NCBI RefSeq assembly: GCF_029946515.1
Contig: NZ_JARZHH010000001.1
Span: forward strand, 124,001-188,000
Source: Polyangium sp. 6x1
GTDB taxonomy: Bacteria > Myxococcota_A > Polyangia > Polyangiales > Polyangiaceae
DNA: 64,000 nt
Reading direction: 5' to 3'
Positions 53,960 through 62,823 of the stretch are shown here, in pieces (within the stretch, counting starts at the first letter, position 1; every line of letters begins with the position of its first letter). The notes under the pieces were generated by a model, which was not told the DNA's origin, searched no databases, and saw nothing but the letters and a program-made list of their open reading frames with translations. The position numbers and the translations under genes were made by a program.

Positions 53960-54871
53960 TCAGGGCTTGCAGCTCGCAGGGTAATCCACGTACGTCTGGC
54001 CGAGCGGGGTGAGCTCGCCGCTTTCGCCCAGCAGATCGATGCTGGGCGTGAAGTCGCTTCGCCCGGTGAACCAGGCATAACGTTCGACCCTGGGATCGGC
54101 CTCGAGGATCGCGAGCGCGGCCTTCATGTACGCTTGCTGCACGGGCTCGGAGGTGTCGCTCCCGTCGAGGCACGAGAACTCCGTCAGCCAGAGCTTTTGC
54201 GTGTACTTGCTCTCGAATTGCTGGAGGTACCAGGTGAGCGCGCTCCCGTCGCACGCGTACCAGTGCATGGCGATCGCGTCGACTTTGCAGGCCGGGCACG
54301 CGGCGAAGAACTGGTCGAGCCACTCGAACGGGTCCGCCACGTTGCAAGTGCCCCCGCAGAAGTTGACGGCGGGCGACACGATCGCGAGGTCGTGCTGCTT
54401 CGCGAAGTCCTCGATCTGAGGCCAGAGCGCGGCCGCCTGCGTCGGCGTGAGGTTCGCCTGCGAGCCGAAATTGGGCTCGTTGAAGCCGAGGAGATGACGC
54501 GCGTCAGGCGGGACCTCCGCAGAAAGCCCCGAGAGGGATGCTTCCCCCCACGCCATGGGCACGTACTCCACGCCGAGCCCGGCGTAGGCGGCGGCAACCT
54601 CGGCATTGTCCGGTTTCGCCGCCCAGTTGTACCACCAGCCAATCCCCTTCGAGAGCGCGGTGAGGTCGGCCGGGGAGTGGTAGCCGTACGCGATGCCGCG
54701 CTTGCACGCGGTCGGGGCAGCGCCGCCAGCGCCCGACGACGAAGCGGCGTCCTCCGCGCCAGAGCCCCCCGTGCCCGTGTGCAGCACCTCGACGCTGCTC
54801 GAGCCGCAGGCGGTGAGGGCTGCTGCGAGGCCGATGGATACGCAAGCGAGGAGACGCGGAGGGTGTTGCAT
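53960..54871 (-). CDS. GH128-like beta-1,3-glucanase lipoprotein (copy 1)
   Basis: 303 aa. Lipoprotein signal (LAAALTACGSSS; lipobox LTAC) and a Gly/Ser-rich spacer, then a TIM-barrel domain with the fungal Asl1/GH128 pattern: KRGIAYGYHSPADLTALSKG, WWYNW, VEYVPMAWG, GFNEPN (acid/base Glu) and LWLTEFSC (nucleophile Glu). The barrel ends YAWFTGRSDF. Enzymes of this family cut beta-1,3-glucans, main components of fungal walls and some bacterial and algal polysaccharides. About 37% of the window's secreted-glucan genes are copies of each other; its closest sequence here is the protein at 60508-61446. It is separated from those genes by the sigma/FecR/outer-membrane operon. Confidence 0.85.
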   Translation of the reverse strand: MQHPPRLLACVSIGLAAALTACGSSSVEVLHTGTGGSGAEDAASSSGAGGAAPTACKRGIAYGYHSPADLTALSKGIGWWYNWAAKPDNAEVAAAYAGLGVEYVPMAWGEASLSGLSAEVPPDARHLLGFNEPNFGSQANLTPTQAAALWPQIEDFAKQHDLAIVSPAVNFCGGTCNVADPFEWLDQFFAACPACKVDAIAMHWYACDGSALTWYLQQFESKYTQKLWLTEFSCLDGSDTSEPVQQAYMKAALAILEADPRVERYAWFTGRSDFTPSIDLLGESGELTPLGQTYVDYPASCKP

Positions 54872-54907
54872 CGAGGGAGAAGTGGATCGAGCGCCGGAAA
54901 CGGCTCG

Positions 54908-55963
54908 TCAGCGAAGGGTGAAGGAGATCCCCGCGTCGATCTTGCCCCCGACGCCCTGGATCGCGGTCACCGCAGCGCCGTCGTCGGTCGCCGCGACCGT
55001 GTGCAGCGCGGCGACCGCGCCGACGCCGAGGGTCCAGGCGATCGGGCCGGTCCGCGCCCAGCCGCGGACGGTCGCGCCGGCGAGACCGGTCCAGCGCGCT
55101 CCGTCGCTCGCCGTCGCGGAGCCCGAGGCCGATCCGATGAGGTGGACGCGCGCCGCGTCCGCGTTCGCCTCGAGCCGCACGCCGAACCGCGCGTCGGGAG
55201 GCAGGAACGCGAAGGCCAGCCCGAAGCCCGGGCCGAGGGTGTCCGCGCGCGCCGAGCCGTGCAAGGACGCGCGCGGGAGGCCGAAATCGGCCGCGAAACG
55301 AAGCTGCACGAGGAGGCGCGACAGACACCAGGCGCCGACCCACGTCGCGCCTCCGAACCCCACGCGGTGGCCGAAGAAGTCGACCGCGGTCCCGACGACG
55401 CCGATCTCGACGAGCGGCGGCCGCGCGCGCATGGGCGGCGCCGGGGCCGCGATCGCGCGCAGGACGGGCGGCGGCGGCGTGAGGACCGGCGCCGGCGCAT
55501 CGGGGATCGTCAGCTCCATCCAGCTCGCGCGGAGCAGCTCGTCGGTCGACGCCGCGACGGCGAGAGGCCGGCCGTTCGCGGGGATTCGTCCCAGATCGAT
55601 GGTGCGCTCGACGCGCTTGTCCATGATCAGATCGCCGACCCGGATGGTCGCGAGGAAAGCGCCGCTCTCCTGGTGCTCGATGTGAAGGGTGACCCGAGCG
55701 ATGGGGCGCGGACCGGACGCCGGGGCAGCCGGCGCCGCGCTCGGTACGACGACGACGTCGATGTCGCGCGCGCCGAGCTCGGCGCGGAGATGCCGCTCCA
55801 GGGCCGTGCCGATGATGCGATCCGGAGGCTCGACCTCCAGCAAAAGCTCGACCACCGGTCGACCGCCCCCAGCCTGCGGGGGCGCGGCCTCGGCGCGGGC
55901 CGAGAGCGCGCCGAACGCGAGCAGCAGAGCGCCGGCGATACGTTGACGAAGCCCTGTCCTCAT
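54908..55963 (-). CDS. Exported protein, probable outer-membrane beta-barrel of a sigma/FecR system
   Basis: 351 aa. Signal peptide (QRIAGALLLAFGALSARAEA). Residues ~30-150 look like a periplasmic alpha/beta domain (VVELLLEVEPPDRIIGTALE, RVTLHIEHQESGAFLATIRV). A Pro-rich spacer follows, then the last ~170 residues have amphipathic strands (LVEIGVVGTAVDFFGHRVGF, LVQLRFAADFGLPRASLHGS) ending in FTLR, suggesting a small beta-barrel. The start overlaps the FecR-like stop by four bases (ATGA at 55960-55963). Function unknown. Confidence 0.75.
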   Translation of the reverse strand: MRTGLRQRIAGALLLAFGALSARAEAAPPQAGGGRPVVELLLEVEPPDRIIGTALERHLRAELGARDIDVVVVPSAAPAAPASGPRPIARVTLHIEHQESGAFLATIRVGDLIMDKRVERTIDLGRIPANGRPLAVAASTDELLRASWMELTIPDAPAPVLTPPPPVLRAIAAPAPPMRARPPLVEIGVVGTAVDFFGHRVGFGGATWVGAWCLSRLLVQLRFAADFGLPRASLHGSARADTLGPGFGLAFAFLPPDARFGVRLEANADAARVHLIGSASGSATASDGARWTGLAGATVRGWARTGPIAWTLGVGAVAALHTVAATDDGAAVTAIQGVGGKIDAGISFTLR

Positions 55964-57093
55964 GGGCCTCCGCAGAGCCTCGCCACGCGCCCGACATGTG
56001 GGCTCCGCGGGTAGCGCGCACGGAACGCGTCGCTCGCGCGCGCGCAGGCCTCCCGGTCGCCGAGGTTCGCCAACGCCTCGACGCGGGCCGCCTCCGCGTC
56101 CTCGCGAAACGGATCACTCGGGCGCTCGAGGACGGCCTCGAACGCCGCGGCCGCGCCCTCGGGATCGCGCAGCGATCCGAGGCGGATTCGCCCGAGCTCG
56201 TACGCGGCGAGCCCGGCGCGCGGATCGTCGGGGAAGCGCCGGTAGAACCGCTCGAAGTCGGCGGCCGCGTCCGCGTGGCGCCCGGCGAGCCGCGCGGCGG
56301 TCGCGCGATCGAACAGCGCCTCGGGCGAGAGCGCGCGCGGCGATCGAGCGGACACCGAAGGCAAAGGCGCGCTCACCGGCGCGCTCGGCGCCAAGGCCGA
56401 CGTGCTCGGCGCCGCCGGCTCGCCGCTGCCCAGCGGAGCGAGCGGCGGCTCCATCGTGAGCGGCTCCGGGCCGCCGCTCTTCCAGTCCTGCCCCGGCTTG
56501 AGCGTCGCGAGGACCGATTGCGCCGCGTCGCGCACCTCGACCGCGCCGCGCTCGACGCGCACCTCGACCACCTCTCGATCCGCTTCCGGGCGCACGTCGA
56601 CCGCGAAACGCGTGCCTCGATCCTCCACCTCGACGTCTCCCGCGGCGACGACGAAGCGGCGCTCCTCGCGGTGCACGACGTCGCAGATCACGCTGCCGCG
56701 CTCGAGGCGCAGGCGGACCTCGTGGGCCGTCGCGGAGAGCACGCGCAGGCGCGTCGCCGCGGCCAGGCTCAAGATGCTCCCGTCGGGCAGCGACACCTCC
56801 TGGACCGCCGCCCCCGTGTCGATCACGAGCCCCGCCATCGTGGGGCTCGACGGCGCTCGGAGCCGCACACCGAAGAACACCGCGGCCACGAGCGCCGCGG
56901 CCACGAGCGCAGCGGCCAGGATCGGGGCGGCCCGCCAGCGCATCACGCCGCGCACCGCCGAACGCGGGCTCTCCGATCCTCGGAGCCGCGCTCGCTCGGC
57001 GTCCGCGATGGCCGACCACATCCGCGCGACGCGCGCCTCACTCAGCGCCGGGCTCACGAAGTCCGCGATGCGGCGACGCGACACCGATCTCAT
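55960..57093 (-). CDS. FecR-like anti-sigma/sensor protein with C-terminal TPR region
   Basis: 377 aa from ATG 57093; the open frame continues upstream antisense-like to 57438. A short cytoplasmic N-terminus (RIADFVSPALSEARVARMWS) is followed by a membrane helix (APILAAALVAAALVAAVFFG, ~55-75) and a periplasmic FecR beta domain (VQEVSLPDGSILSLAAATRL, VEVEDRGTRFAVDVRPEADR, VRVERGAVEVRD). The C-terminal third is TPR-like (ALFDRATAARLAGRHADAAA, EAVLERPSDPFREDAEAARV). Its start overlaps the sigma-factor stop (ATGA), the classical sigma/anti-sigma arrangement. Confidence 0.85.
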   Translation of the reverse strand: MRSVSRRRIADFVSPALSEARVARMWSAIADAERARLRGSESPRSAVRGVMRWRAAPILAAALVAAALVAAVFFGVRLRAPSSPTMAGLVIDTGAAVQEVSLPDGSILSLAAATRLRVLSATAHEVRLRLERGSVICDVVHREERRFVVAAGDVEVEDRGTRFAVDVRPEADREVVEVRVERGAVEVRDAAQSVLATLKPGQDWKSGGPEPLTMEPPLAPLGSGEPAAPSTSALAPSAPVSAPLPSVSARSPRALSPEALFDRATAARLAGRHADAAADFERFYRRFPDDPRAGLAAYELGRIRLGSLRDPEGAAAAFEAVLERPSDPFREDAEAARVEALANLGDREACARASDAFRARYPRSPHVGRVARLCGGP

Positions 57094-57677
57094 CGCCCCT
57101 CCCCCTCCTCCCCGCGCGAACGCGAAACATCGAGCAGGCCCTCCGCGCGGACCAGCGCGCGCTTGACGGTGGCGAGCGACCACCCGGTCTGCGTGACGAT
57201 CTCCTCCAGCGAAAGCTCCTCGACCCGGCGCAGGATCAACACGACGCGTTCCCTCACGGGCAGCTTGGCGATGAGGCCGTAGACCGCCGTGAGCTCGGCG
57301 GCAACGTCCGGCGGCGCCGTCGACGCGATGAGCGTCTCGAGATGCACTGGCTCGCCGCGCAGGAGCCCCAGGCGCGAGAGAAGTCGCCGGCGCCGGATGG
57401 TCGCGATCGTGACGCGGGTCACGATCGACGAGAGCCACGCCGCAAACGCCTGGGGCCGCTCGAGCTTGTGGAGCGCGCCGAAGGCCTGGGCGAAGCTCTC
57501 CTGCACGATGTCCTCGAGCTCCTCGTCGCGCCCGAGCAGCCGGAACGAGAGCCCGCTCACCATCCCCACGTACCGGCGAAACAGCGCCTCTTTCGCCGGC
57601 TCGTCCCCTTCGAGCGCGGCCGTGACGAGCGCCGCGTCGCTCCGCCGCGGGTCCAGTCTCATGACGGGCTCGGCCAT
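57090..57677 (-). CDS. ECF-type RNA polymerase sigma factor
   Basis: 195 aa from ATG 57677 (MAEPVMRLDP); starts at 57662 and upstream at 57722 or 57707 are possible. Region 2 includes KEALFRRYVGMVSGLSFRLL, EELEDIVQESFAQAFGALHK and AFAAWLSSIVTRVTI. Region 4 includes LPVRERVVLILRRVEELSLE and TGWSLATVKRALVRAEGLL. It is first in the sigma-FecR-outer-membrane operon (57677 to 54908). The target genes may be the flanking glucan-type lipoproteins; this is inference from position. Confidence 0.88.
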   Translation of the reverse strand: MAEPVMRLDPRRSDAALVTAALEGDEPAKEALFRRYVGMVSGLSFRLLGRDEELEDIVQESFAQAFGALHKLERPQAFAAWLSSIVTRVTIATIRRRRLLSRLGLLRGEPVHLETLIASTAPPDVAAELTAVYGLIAKLPVRERVVLILRRVEELSLEEIVTQTGWSLATVKRALVRAEGLLDVSRSRGEEGEGR

Positions 57678-57774
57678 GGTGGGTCCACGAGCAAAGTAGA
57701 TCGACCGCATGAAACGGCTCACCCGGCGCGCGATTTTTCCGCGCTCACTGGCCGTGCGTGGGGGGTTACATCTC

Positions 57775-59121
57775 TTACTGGGGGAGGCGGAGGCTCGCGA
57801 ATCCGTCGATCGCGGTTCGCAGAACCGTGTTGGGGAGCGCGGGGACGATCGCCTGCGCGGCTTCGGGGATCTTGCCCGGATGAATCACGGCCACCTGCAC
57901 CGTGCGCGAGAGCTCGTCGAGCAGGAACAGGTAGTAGCGATCATCCTGGGCGCGCCGCCACGCCGGGCCTTCCTTCGTCGCGGGGTGATCCGCGTCGATG
58001 ACCGCGCCTGCATTCATCGCGGTCAGGCTGTTCACGTCCAGGAGATCGGCGTCGGCAGGGAACTGTTCGATCCCGCATGACTGAATGCCGCACGTCACGC
58101 CACCGAGCGAGCCGACCTGGTACGAGCGAATGCCCGTGCTGATGACGTCGCGGTTGCCCCACTGAGGCCCGGACGCCTCGGCGATGACCTCGAACACGTT
58201 GATCTGGCCGCACCCGTCGCCGAGCTGGCCGCTATTCGTGTTGTTGAAGCAATGGCACGGGTGGTATCCGGACCAGCCGTCGCGATTCAGCTCGGAGGGG
58301 GAGATACCGATCCAGGGCGAATCTTGCTCTCGCTCGTCCTGGTCCGCCGCGATGCAGCTGAGCGGCTTCAGCGAAGGATCGTCGGCGTAGGGCATCGACG
58401 CCAAGAGGACGACGAGCTTCGAGCCGGGCCATCCATCGTAATCGAGAGCCGACCCCGGACAGTACGGATCGCTGCCGGGCCCACACGGGAACTTGCGCTG
58501 CTGCATCGCAAAAAACGTGCAGCTATTGCCCAGGTCTCCGTCGAAGATCGACGCGTCGTTCGGCCCGGAGAAGTGGAAATTGTACGGCGTGTCCGGCGTC
58601 CGCCGGTCCCAGAACGAACGGATCGCCCACGGGCCTCCTCGATCGCCGAGCGGCTGATAGACGGCAAACTGCTTCACGCGGAGCGGCCCGTCGAGCACCA
58701 TCGTGAGCTGCTCGTTGAACGGGGTCAGGAGGTTCGACGTGACCTCGTGTTTGGTCCGGCAGCAGAACTCGCTGCCCCAGCCGAAATCGAGGGTCTCCGA
58801 TTGCACGTCGCAGCGGGGGTCGCCGGGTTCGGCTTCGATGCGACGCCCCCAATAGCCCTCCGCCCCGATGTTGGTGAACGTCAACGTCCCGCCGCGGGTG
58901 ACGACGCCCGTGTTCGTCGGGACCGCCGGCTCGTGCGGCGGCGCGTGCGTGTTGCCGAGATCGAGCCAGTTCCCGGTGTCCGGATCGCCGACCGGCGGGC
59001 CGCCTCCCGCCTGGCCGGAGCCGCCGCCGCCGCCCTCGCTCGAGCCACACGCCCCGACCGTGATCACGCCCGCGACGACGAGGAGAGCCAGCCCGAGGAC
59101 TCGACGCAAAGAGAACCTCAT
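57775..59121 (-). CDS. TOS1/DUF2401-like lipoprotein, fungal cell-wall glycosyl-hydrolase type (copy 1)
   Basis: 448 aa from ATG 59121 (MRFSLRRVLGLALLVVAGVI), lipobox near VGAC. A Gly-rich spacer is followed by the DUF2403-like beginning (LTFTNIGAEGYWGRRIEAEP) and the DUF2401-like core. The signature Cys-x-Cys ... Gly-Cys-Gly-x-x-x-x-Phe-Glu appears as CHCF...DGCGQINVFEVIAE, as I remember it from yeast Tos1, and further cysteines (FCCRTKHE, FPCGPGSDPYCPG) should form disulfides. Tos1-like proteins are secreted and associate with beta-1,3-glucan. An upstream open stretch to 59205 has no signal. Homologous to 61455-62738 along its length. Confidence 0.7.
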   Translation of the reverse strand: MRFSLRRVLGLALLVVAGVITVGACGSSEGGGGGSGQAGGGPPVGDPDTGNWLDLGNTHAPPHEPAVPTNTGVVTRGGTLTFTNIGAEGYWGRRIEAEPGDPRCDVQSETLDFGWGSEFCCRTKHEVTSNLLTPFNEQLTMVLDGPLRVKQFAVYQPLGDRGGPWAIRSFWDRRTPDTPYNFHFSGPNDASIFDGDLGNSCTFFAMQQRKFPCGPGSDPYCPGSALDYDGWPGSKLVVLLASMPYADDPSLKPLSCIAADQDEREQDSPWIGISPSELNRDGWSGYHPCHCFNNTNSGQLGDGCGQINVFEVIAEASGPQWGNRDVISTGIRSYQVGSLGGVTCGIQSCGIEQFPADADLLDVNSLTAMNAGAVIDADHPATKEGPAWRRAQDDRYYLFLLDELSRTVQVAVIHPGKIPEAAQAIVPALPNTVLRTAIDGFASLRLPQ

Positions 59122-59135
59122 GGGAAAACCCTGGC

Positions 59136-60473
59136 TCAAAGGTCCTCGAGGATCGCGAAGACGTGATCCCCGCGGTCCTGGAAGACGGGGCCGTTGATGA
59201 TCCACCGGCCGTTCTTGTCATTGAGCGAATGGCACTCGGGGCCCGATCCAGTGGGAATCCATTCGCCATTTTCCTGCTGCTCGTACGAGAGCGTGCCGAG
59301 CAGCTCGGTCGTCTTGTCCTTGCCAAGGTACCGGTAAAGCGTGATCTTGTAGAGCTGATCCCTCGTCGGGATGTCGCCCATCTGCGTCCGCGCCGCGCGC
59401 AGCTCGGGCCACGTGAAGCCCTCGGCGTGGGCGAAGTTGTAGCCGGCCTTGTCGCACCCGCCCGAATAAGGCTTGTGGTAGTTGCCGGGCGAGTTGAGGC
59501 CGGGAGCGCCGTCGTCCTCCCAGATGGCGACCTCCTCCATGGGCCGGCCCTTCTGACCCCAGTACTTGTGTCCGGGAGCGCCGGGCGCGGCGTAGCCGGG
59601 CAGGAAGGTCTCGGACGCGTAATACGACTCGTTGCCGGGGAACTGGGTCCGTGTCGTCGGAATGGGCGCGTTGGCTTTGTTGATCGTCACGCAGCCGTGG
59701 TAATCGTCCCAGCCTTCGTCGTGGGTGGCGAGCTTGGCCTTCTCCGGCTTGGGCACGTAGACGTGGCCCGTGGGATCGACGTAGAGCCCGAAGTTGAGCT
59801 CCCAGTTAGCGCCGTGCCGAGGCCACTCGAACCCCTGCGAGTCGGGCGCCGCCGGGTTGAGGAAAAACATCTTGTAGCTGTCGCCGTCGGGGTGCACGAC
59901 CCACGTGGGCCGGAAGCCCGTATAGTTGATCGGATCGTCGGGGAGCGGGTCCTTGTTGTACGTGAAGTATCCGTACTCGTAGCCGCCGTTCACGTGATAA
60001 ATGAAGGGACGCATCCCTCCGTTCTTCTGGACGAGCTCTCCGGGATCGTCGTTCGATCCAATCGACCAGCCCTTGTTCTTCTCGCCGGGCGTCCAGGCGA
60101 CATCGACCATGACTCCCTTGATGTACGGGAGCTCGAAGTTGCTATCCACGATGTAGTGGGTCTCGGTCTCCACCATCGGGAATGCCTTCTCGCATTGGAC
60201 CGCTTGAAGCGTGTAGGTCCACGGCATCGAGGCGACGATCTCGTACGGCGTCCCTTGGAAGCTCGTGTCCCCGATGTGCTTGACCCGGTACGTCTTGGAG
60301 AAGGGAGTGGAGTTGTCGATACCTTCCGCGAGGCAGGCGTCCTCGGGGCGGTTGTCAGGACCGTTGTCGACCCAGGGCTTTCCGGTGTCGCCGTCCGAGC
60401 CCGCGCCCTCGCCCCCGCAGCCGGCGAGGACGCTGGCGAGAAGGCCCATTCCGATCGTGATTGCGCTTTTCAT
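59136..60473 (-). CDS. Secreted lipoprotein of unknown function in the glucan cluster
   Basis: 445 aa from ATG 60473 (MKSAITIGMGLLASVLAGCG) with GGAGGGT upstream; lipobox LAGC at Cys19. The mature protein is rich in Gly, Pro, Trp, Tyr and Asn (YRVKHIGDTSFQGTPYEIVA, MPWTYTLQAVQCEKAFPMVE, VVHPDGDSYKMFFLNP) like an extracellular beta-sandwich carbohydrate protein. I do not recognise the family. It lies 14 bases before the TOS1-like copy 1 gene and 34 bases after GH128 copy 2, so the four genes form one operon. Confidence 0.75.
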   Translation of the reverse strand: MKSAITIGMGLLASVLAGCGGEGAGSDGDTGKPWVDNGPDNRPEDACLAEGIDNSTPFSKTYRVKHIGDTSFQGTPYEIVASMPWTYTLQAVQCEKAFPMVETETHYIVDSNFELPYIKGVMVDVAWTPGEKNKGWSIGSNDDPGELVQKNGGMRPFIYHVNGGYEYGYFTYNKDPLPDDPINYTGFRPTWVVHPDGDSYKMFFLNPAAPDSQGFEWPRHGANWELNFGLYVDPTGHVYVPKPEKAKLATHDEGWDDYHGCVTINKANAPIPTTRTQFPGNESYYASETFLPGYAAPGAPGHKYWGQKGRPMEEVAIWEDDGAPGLNSPGNYHKPYSGGCDKAGYNFAHAEGFTWPELRAARTQMGDIPTRDQLYKITLYRYLGKDKTTELLGTLSYEQQENGEWIPTGSGPECHSLNDKNGRWIINGPVFQDRGDHVFAILEDL

Positions 60474-60507
60474 CGAGAGCACCCTCCAGTCCAATCAAGC
60501 GGTTCTG

Positions 60508-61446
60508 TCACTCGCAGGGCTTCTGCGGCGCGGCCACGTACGCTTGGCCGAGTTCCGAAAGCACGCCGTCGTCCCCCAGCAGGCTCGCGTTCGCCACGTT
60601 GTCGGCGCGACCGGAGAACCACGCATACCGCGCGATGCGCGGCTCGTTCTCCAGGTAGTCGAGCGCGTCGACCATGAAGTCTTTTTGCTCGGCAAGCGAG
60701 CCTGCGTTGTCGCAGGCGAACTCGGTCAGCCAGAGGGGCTTGTCGAACCGCATCTTGTAGGTTTCGATGTGGTTGATGAGCCAGCGGGCCTTGTTCGTCC
60801 CGTCGCCCTGGCAGGCCGTGTAGATGTGGATGCCGATGTAATCGACGCGGCACCCCTCGCAGGCGGCGAAGAAGTCGTCGAGGTATTTGAACGGGTCCGT
60901 CTCCTGGCATGAACCGCCGCAGAAGTTCACGGCGGGCGATACCAGCGCGAGGCCACGCGCGTCGGCGACCGCCTCCACGTGAGGCCAGAGCGCCGCGGCC
61001 TGGGCTGCCGACATATTGGCCTGCTCGCCGAAATTCGGCTCGTTGAAGCCGAGCAAGAAGCTCGTCCCGTCGGGGATTTCGCCGGCGATCTGCGCGGCGC
61101 GCGTGCTGTCGAGGCCGCCGCCGCCCCATACCATCGGCACGTACTCGACGCCGAGCGTCTTGTAGGCGTCCGGTTTCACGCCCTCGTCCGGCACGTGCGC
61201 CCAGTTGTACCACCACGACACCGCGGGTGAGAGCACCTGCATGTCCGCCTTTGTGTGGTAACCGTAAGCGACGCCGCGCTTGCAGCCGGTGGAAGGGTTG
61301 ATCGGCGGCCCGCCGCCGCCGCCGCCACCGCCGCCACCGCCGCCGCCGCCCGGGTTCGAAGGCGGCTCGCTCGAGCCGCACGAGACGGAGACGAGCGCCG
61401 CCATCGCCGCGCCCCAAAGCCATCGCATTCGTGTGTCGTTGAGCAT
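60508..61446 (-). CDS. GH128-like beta-1,3-glucanase lipoprotein (copy 2)
   Basis: 312 aa from ATG 61446; ATG 61428 six codons later is an alternative. Lipobox-type SVSCGSSE, then a run of 14 glycines as a surface spacer. The barrel shares all copy 1 landmarks: KRGVAYGYHTKADMQVLSPA, WWYNW, VEYVPMVWG, GFNEPN, VSPAVNFCGG, HIYTAC and LWLTEFACD. The start overlaps none but lies 9 bases from the stop of TOS1-like copy 2 (61455), so both are cotranscribed. Confidence 0.85.
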   Translation of the reverse strand: MLNDTRMRWLWGAAMAALVSVSCGSSEPPSNPGGGGGGGGGGGGGGPPINPSTGCKRGVAYGYHTKADMQVLSPAVSWWYNWAHVPDEGVKPDAYKTLGVEYVPMVWGGGGLDSTRAAQIAGEIPDGTSFLLGFNEPNFGEQANMSAAQAAALWPHVEAVADARGLALVSPAVNFCGGSCQETDPFKYLDDFFAACEGCRVDYIGIHIYTACQGDGTNKARWLINHIETYKMRFDKPLWLTEFACDNAGSLAEQKDFMVDALDYLENEPRIARYAWFSGRADNVANASLLGDDGVLSELGQAYVAAPQKPCE

Positions 61447-61454
61447 GGGTTCGA

Positions 61455-62738
61455 TCACTCGGGCAGGCGCATCGAGAGCAGCGCGTCGATCGTCGTGCGG
61501 GAGAGGCCGCCGGGCAGCGACGGGAGCATCTCCGCGGCCGCGGCAGGGACCTTGTCGGGGTGGATCACCGCGACCTGGATTTGTCGCTGCTTCTCGTCGA
61601 GCAGGATCATGAAGTAGCGATCGCCGATGGGCCGGCGCCACACGGGGCAGCCGTCCGAATCGCCGCCGACCGCGATCTCGGGGCCGTTCGTATAAGCCTT
61701 CTTCGCGCATGCGTCGACGACCTCGACGTCGTCGGCGAAGGCGTCGCGATCACAGCCCTCCCCGCAGACATTGCCGCCGACGTGGCCGGCCTGGAACGAG
61801 CGGACGCCGGTGCTCATGAATTCGCGGTTGGAGTATTGATTGTTGTCCATCACCACCTCGAAGACGTTGATCTCGCCGCAGCCGTCGCCGACCGTGCCCG
61901 TCTTCGAGTAGCAATTGCAGAGCCCGTTCCACTTGCGGCCGCCGTCGCGAATCAGCTCGGACGCGACGAACGCGACCCACGGACCCGGGTGACCTTGCCC
62001 GCCGCCGTCGCACTTCTCCACGCCCGCGTCGTCGAACGTCATCGACGCGAGGAAGACGATGAGCTTCGAGCCCTTCCAGCCGAGGTGGTTGATGCCCGGA
62101 TCGTTCGGGCAATAATAATCCTTCCCGTCTCCACACGCGAACGGCGTCTCTTGCATGAAGTAGTTGACGCAATCCTTTTTCGTGAGGTCGCCCGTGAAAT
62201 CGGCGGACGTCATCTGCCCTTCGGTGACGACGAGATTGGATCCGTGGCCGCTCTGCGCGTCCCACGACGAGACCATCGACCACGACGACGGGTCTTCGCC
62301 CGGCTGGTAAACGGCGAGCTGCTTGAGGCGGATGGCCTTCATGATCAAGGTCATCTCCTCGTCGAAGGGCGCGAGCGTGGTGCTCATCGTGTGCTGCTCT
62401 TTCATGCAGCAATGCCCGCCCCAGGTATCCGTGCCGTCCTTGTAGGTGCACGCCGGATCGCCCGCCTCGCGATCGATGCGACGCGGCCACCACCCGGGCG
62501 CGCCGACGTTGGTGAACGTCATCGTCCCACCCCGCGTCGGCGTGCTCGGCTCCGTGGGGTGCGTGCCGAGGCCTCCGCCTCCGCCTCCGCCGCCGGGGCC
62601 CGCGCTCGTCGTCGTCGCCGCCGCGCCGCCGCTCCCCCCGGCCCCATCCGAGGATCCTGGGTTGTCTTGGCCTCCACCTCCGCAGGCACAGGCGAGCATC
62701 ACGAGAGCAGCGGGAACGAAGAGAGAAGGGCGCCTCAT
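61455..62738 (-). CDS. TOS1/DUF2401-like lipoprotein (copy 2), first gene of the glucan operon
   Basis: 427 aa. Signal peptide FVPAALVMLACACGGGG, with lipidation likely at one of the Cys residues, then a Gly/Ser/Thr-rich spacer. Landmarks match copy 1: MTFTNVGAPGWWPRRIDREA, HCCMKEQHTMSTTLAPFDEE, LKQLAVYQPGEDPSSWSM, CNCYSKTGTVGDGCGEINVF and a C-terminal ILLDEKQRQIQVAVIHPDKV. It opens an operon down to 57775 (62738, 61446, 60473, 59121 starts). Upstream it is separated from the AraC gene by 85 bases with no clear promoter. Confidence 0.72.
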   Translation of the reverse strand: MRRPSLFVPAALVMLACACGGGGQDNPGSSDGAGGSGGAAATTTSAGPGGGGGGGGLGTHPTEPSTPTRGGTMTFTNVGAPGWWPRRIDREAGDPACTYKDGTDTWGGHCCMKEQHTMSTTLAPFDEEMTLIMKAIRLKQLAVYQPGEDPSSWSMVSSWDAQSGHGSNLVVTEGQMTSADFTGDLTKKDCVNYFMQETPFACGDGKDYYCPNDPGINHLGWKGSKLIVFLASMTFDDAGVEKCDGGGQGHPGPWVAFVASELIRDGGRKWNGLCNCYSKTGTVGDGCGEINVFEVVMDNNQYSNREFMSTGVRSFQAGHVGGNVCGEGCDRDAFADDVEVVDACAKKAYTNGPEIAVGGDSDGCPVWRRPIGDRYFMILLDEKQRQIQVAVIHPDKVPAAAAEMLPSLPGGLSRTTIDALLSMRLPE

Positions 62739-62823
62739 CGAGCAGCAAGTGGATCGACGCTCGAAAACGGCTCACGGGGAGAGAACGATTTTCCGCAAGC
62801 GCCTCGGAGGCGCATCGGGGAGA

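Noticed and set aside
61300-61365. Long GGN tract possibly a tandem repeat element or CRISPR-like array
   Set aside because: It is an in-frame polyglycine spacer (14 Gly) of GH128 copy 2; similar spacers occur in neighbouring lipoproteins.
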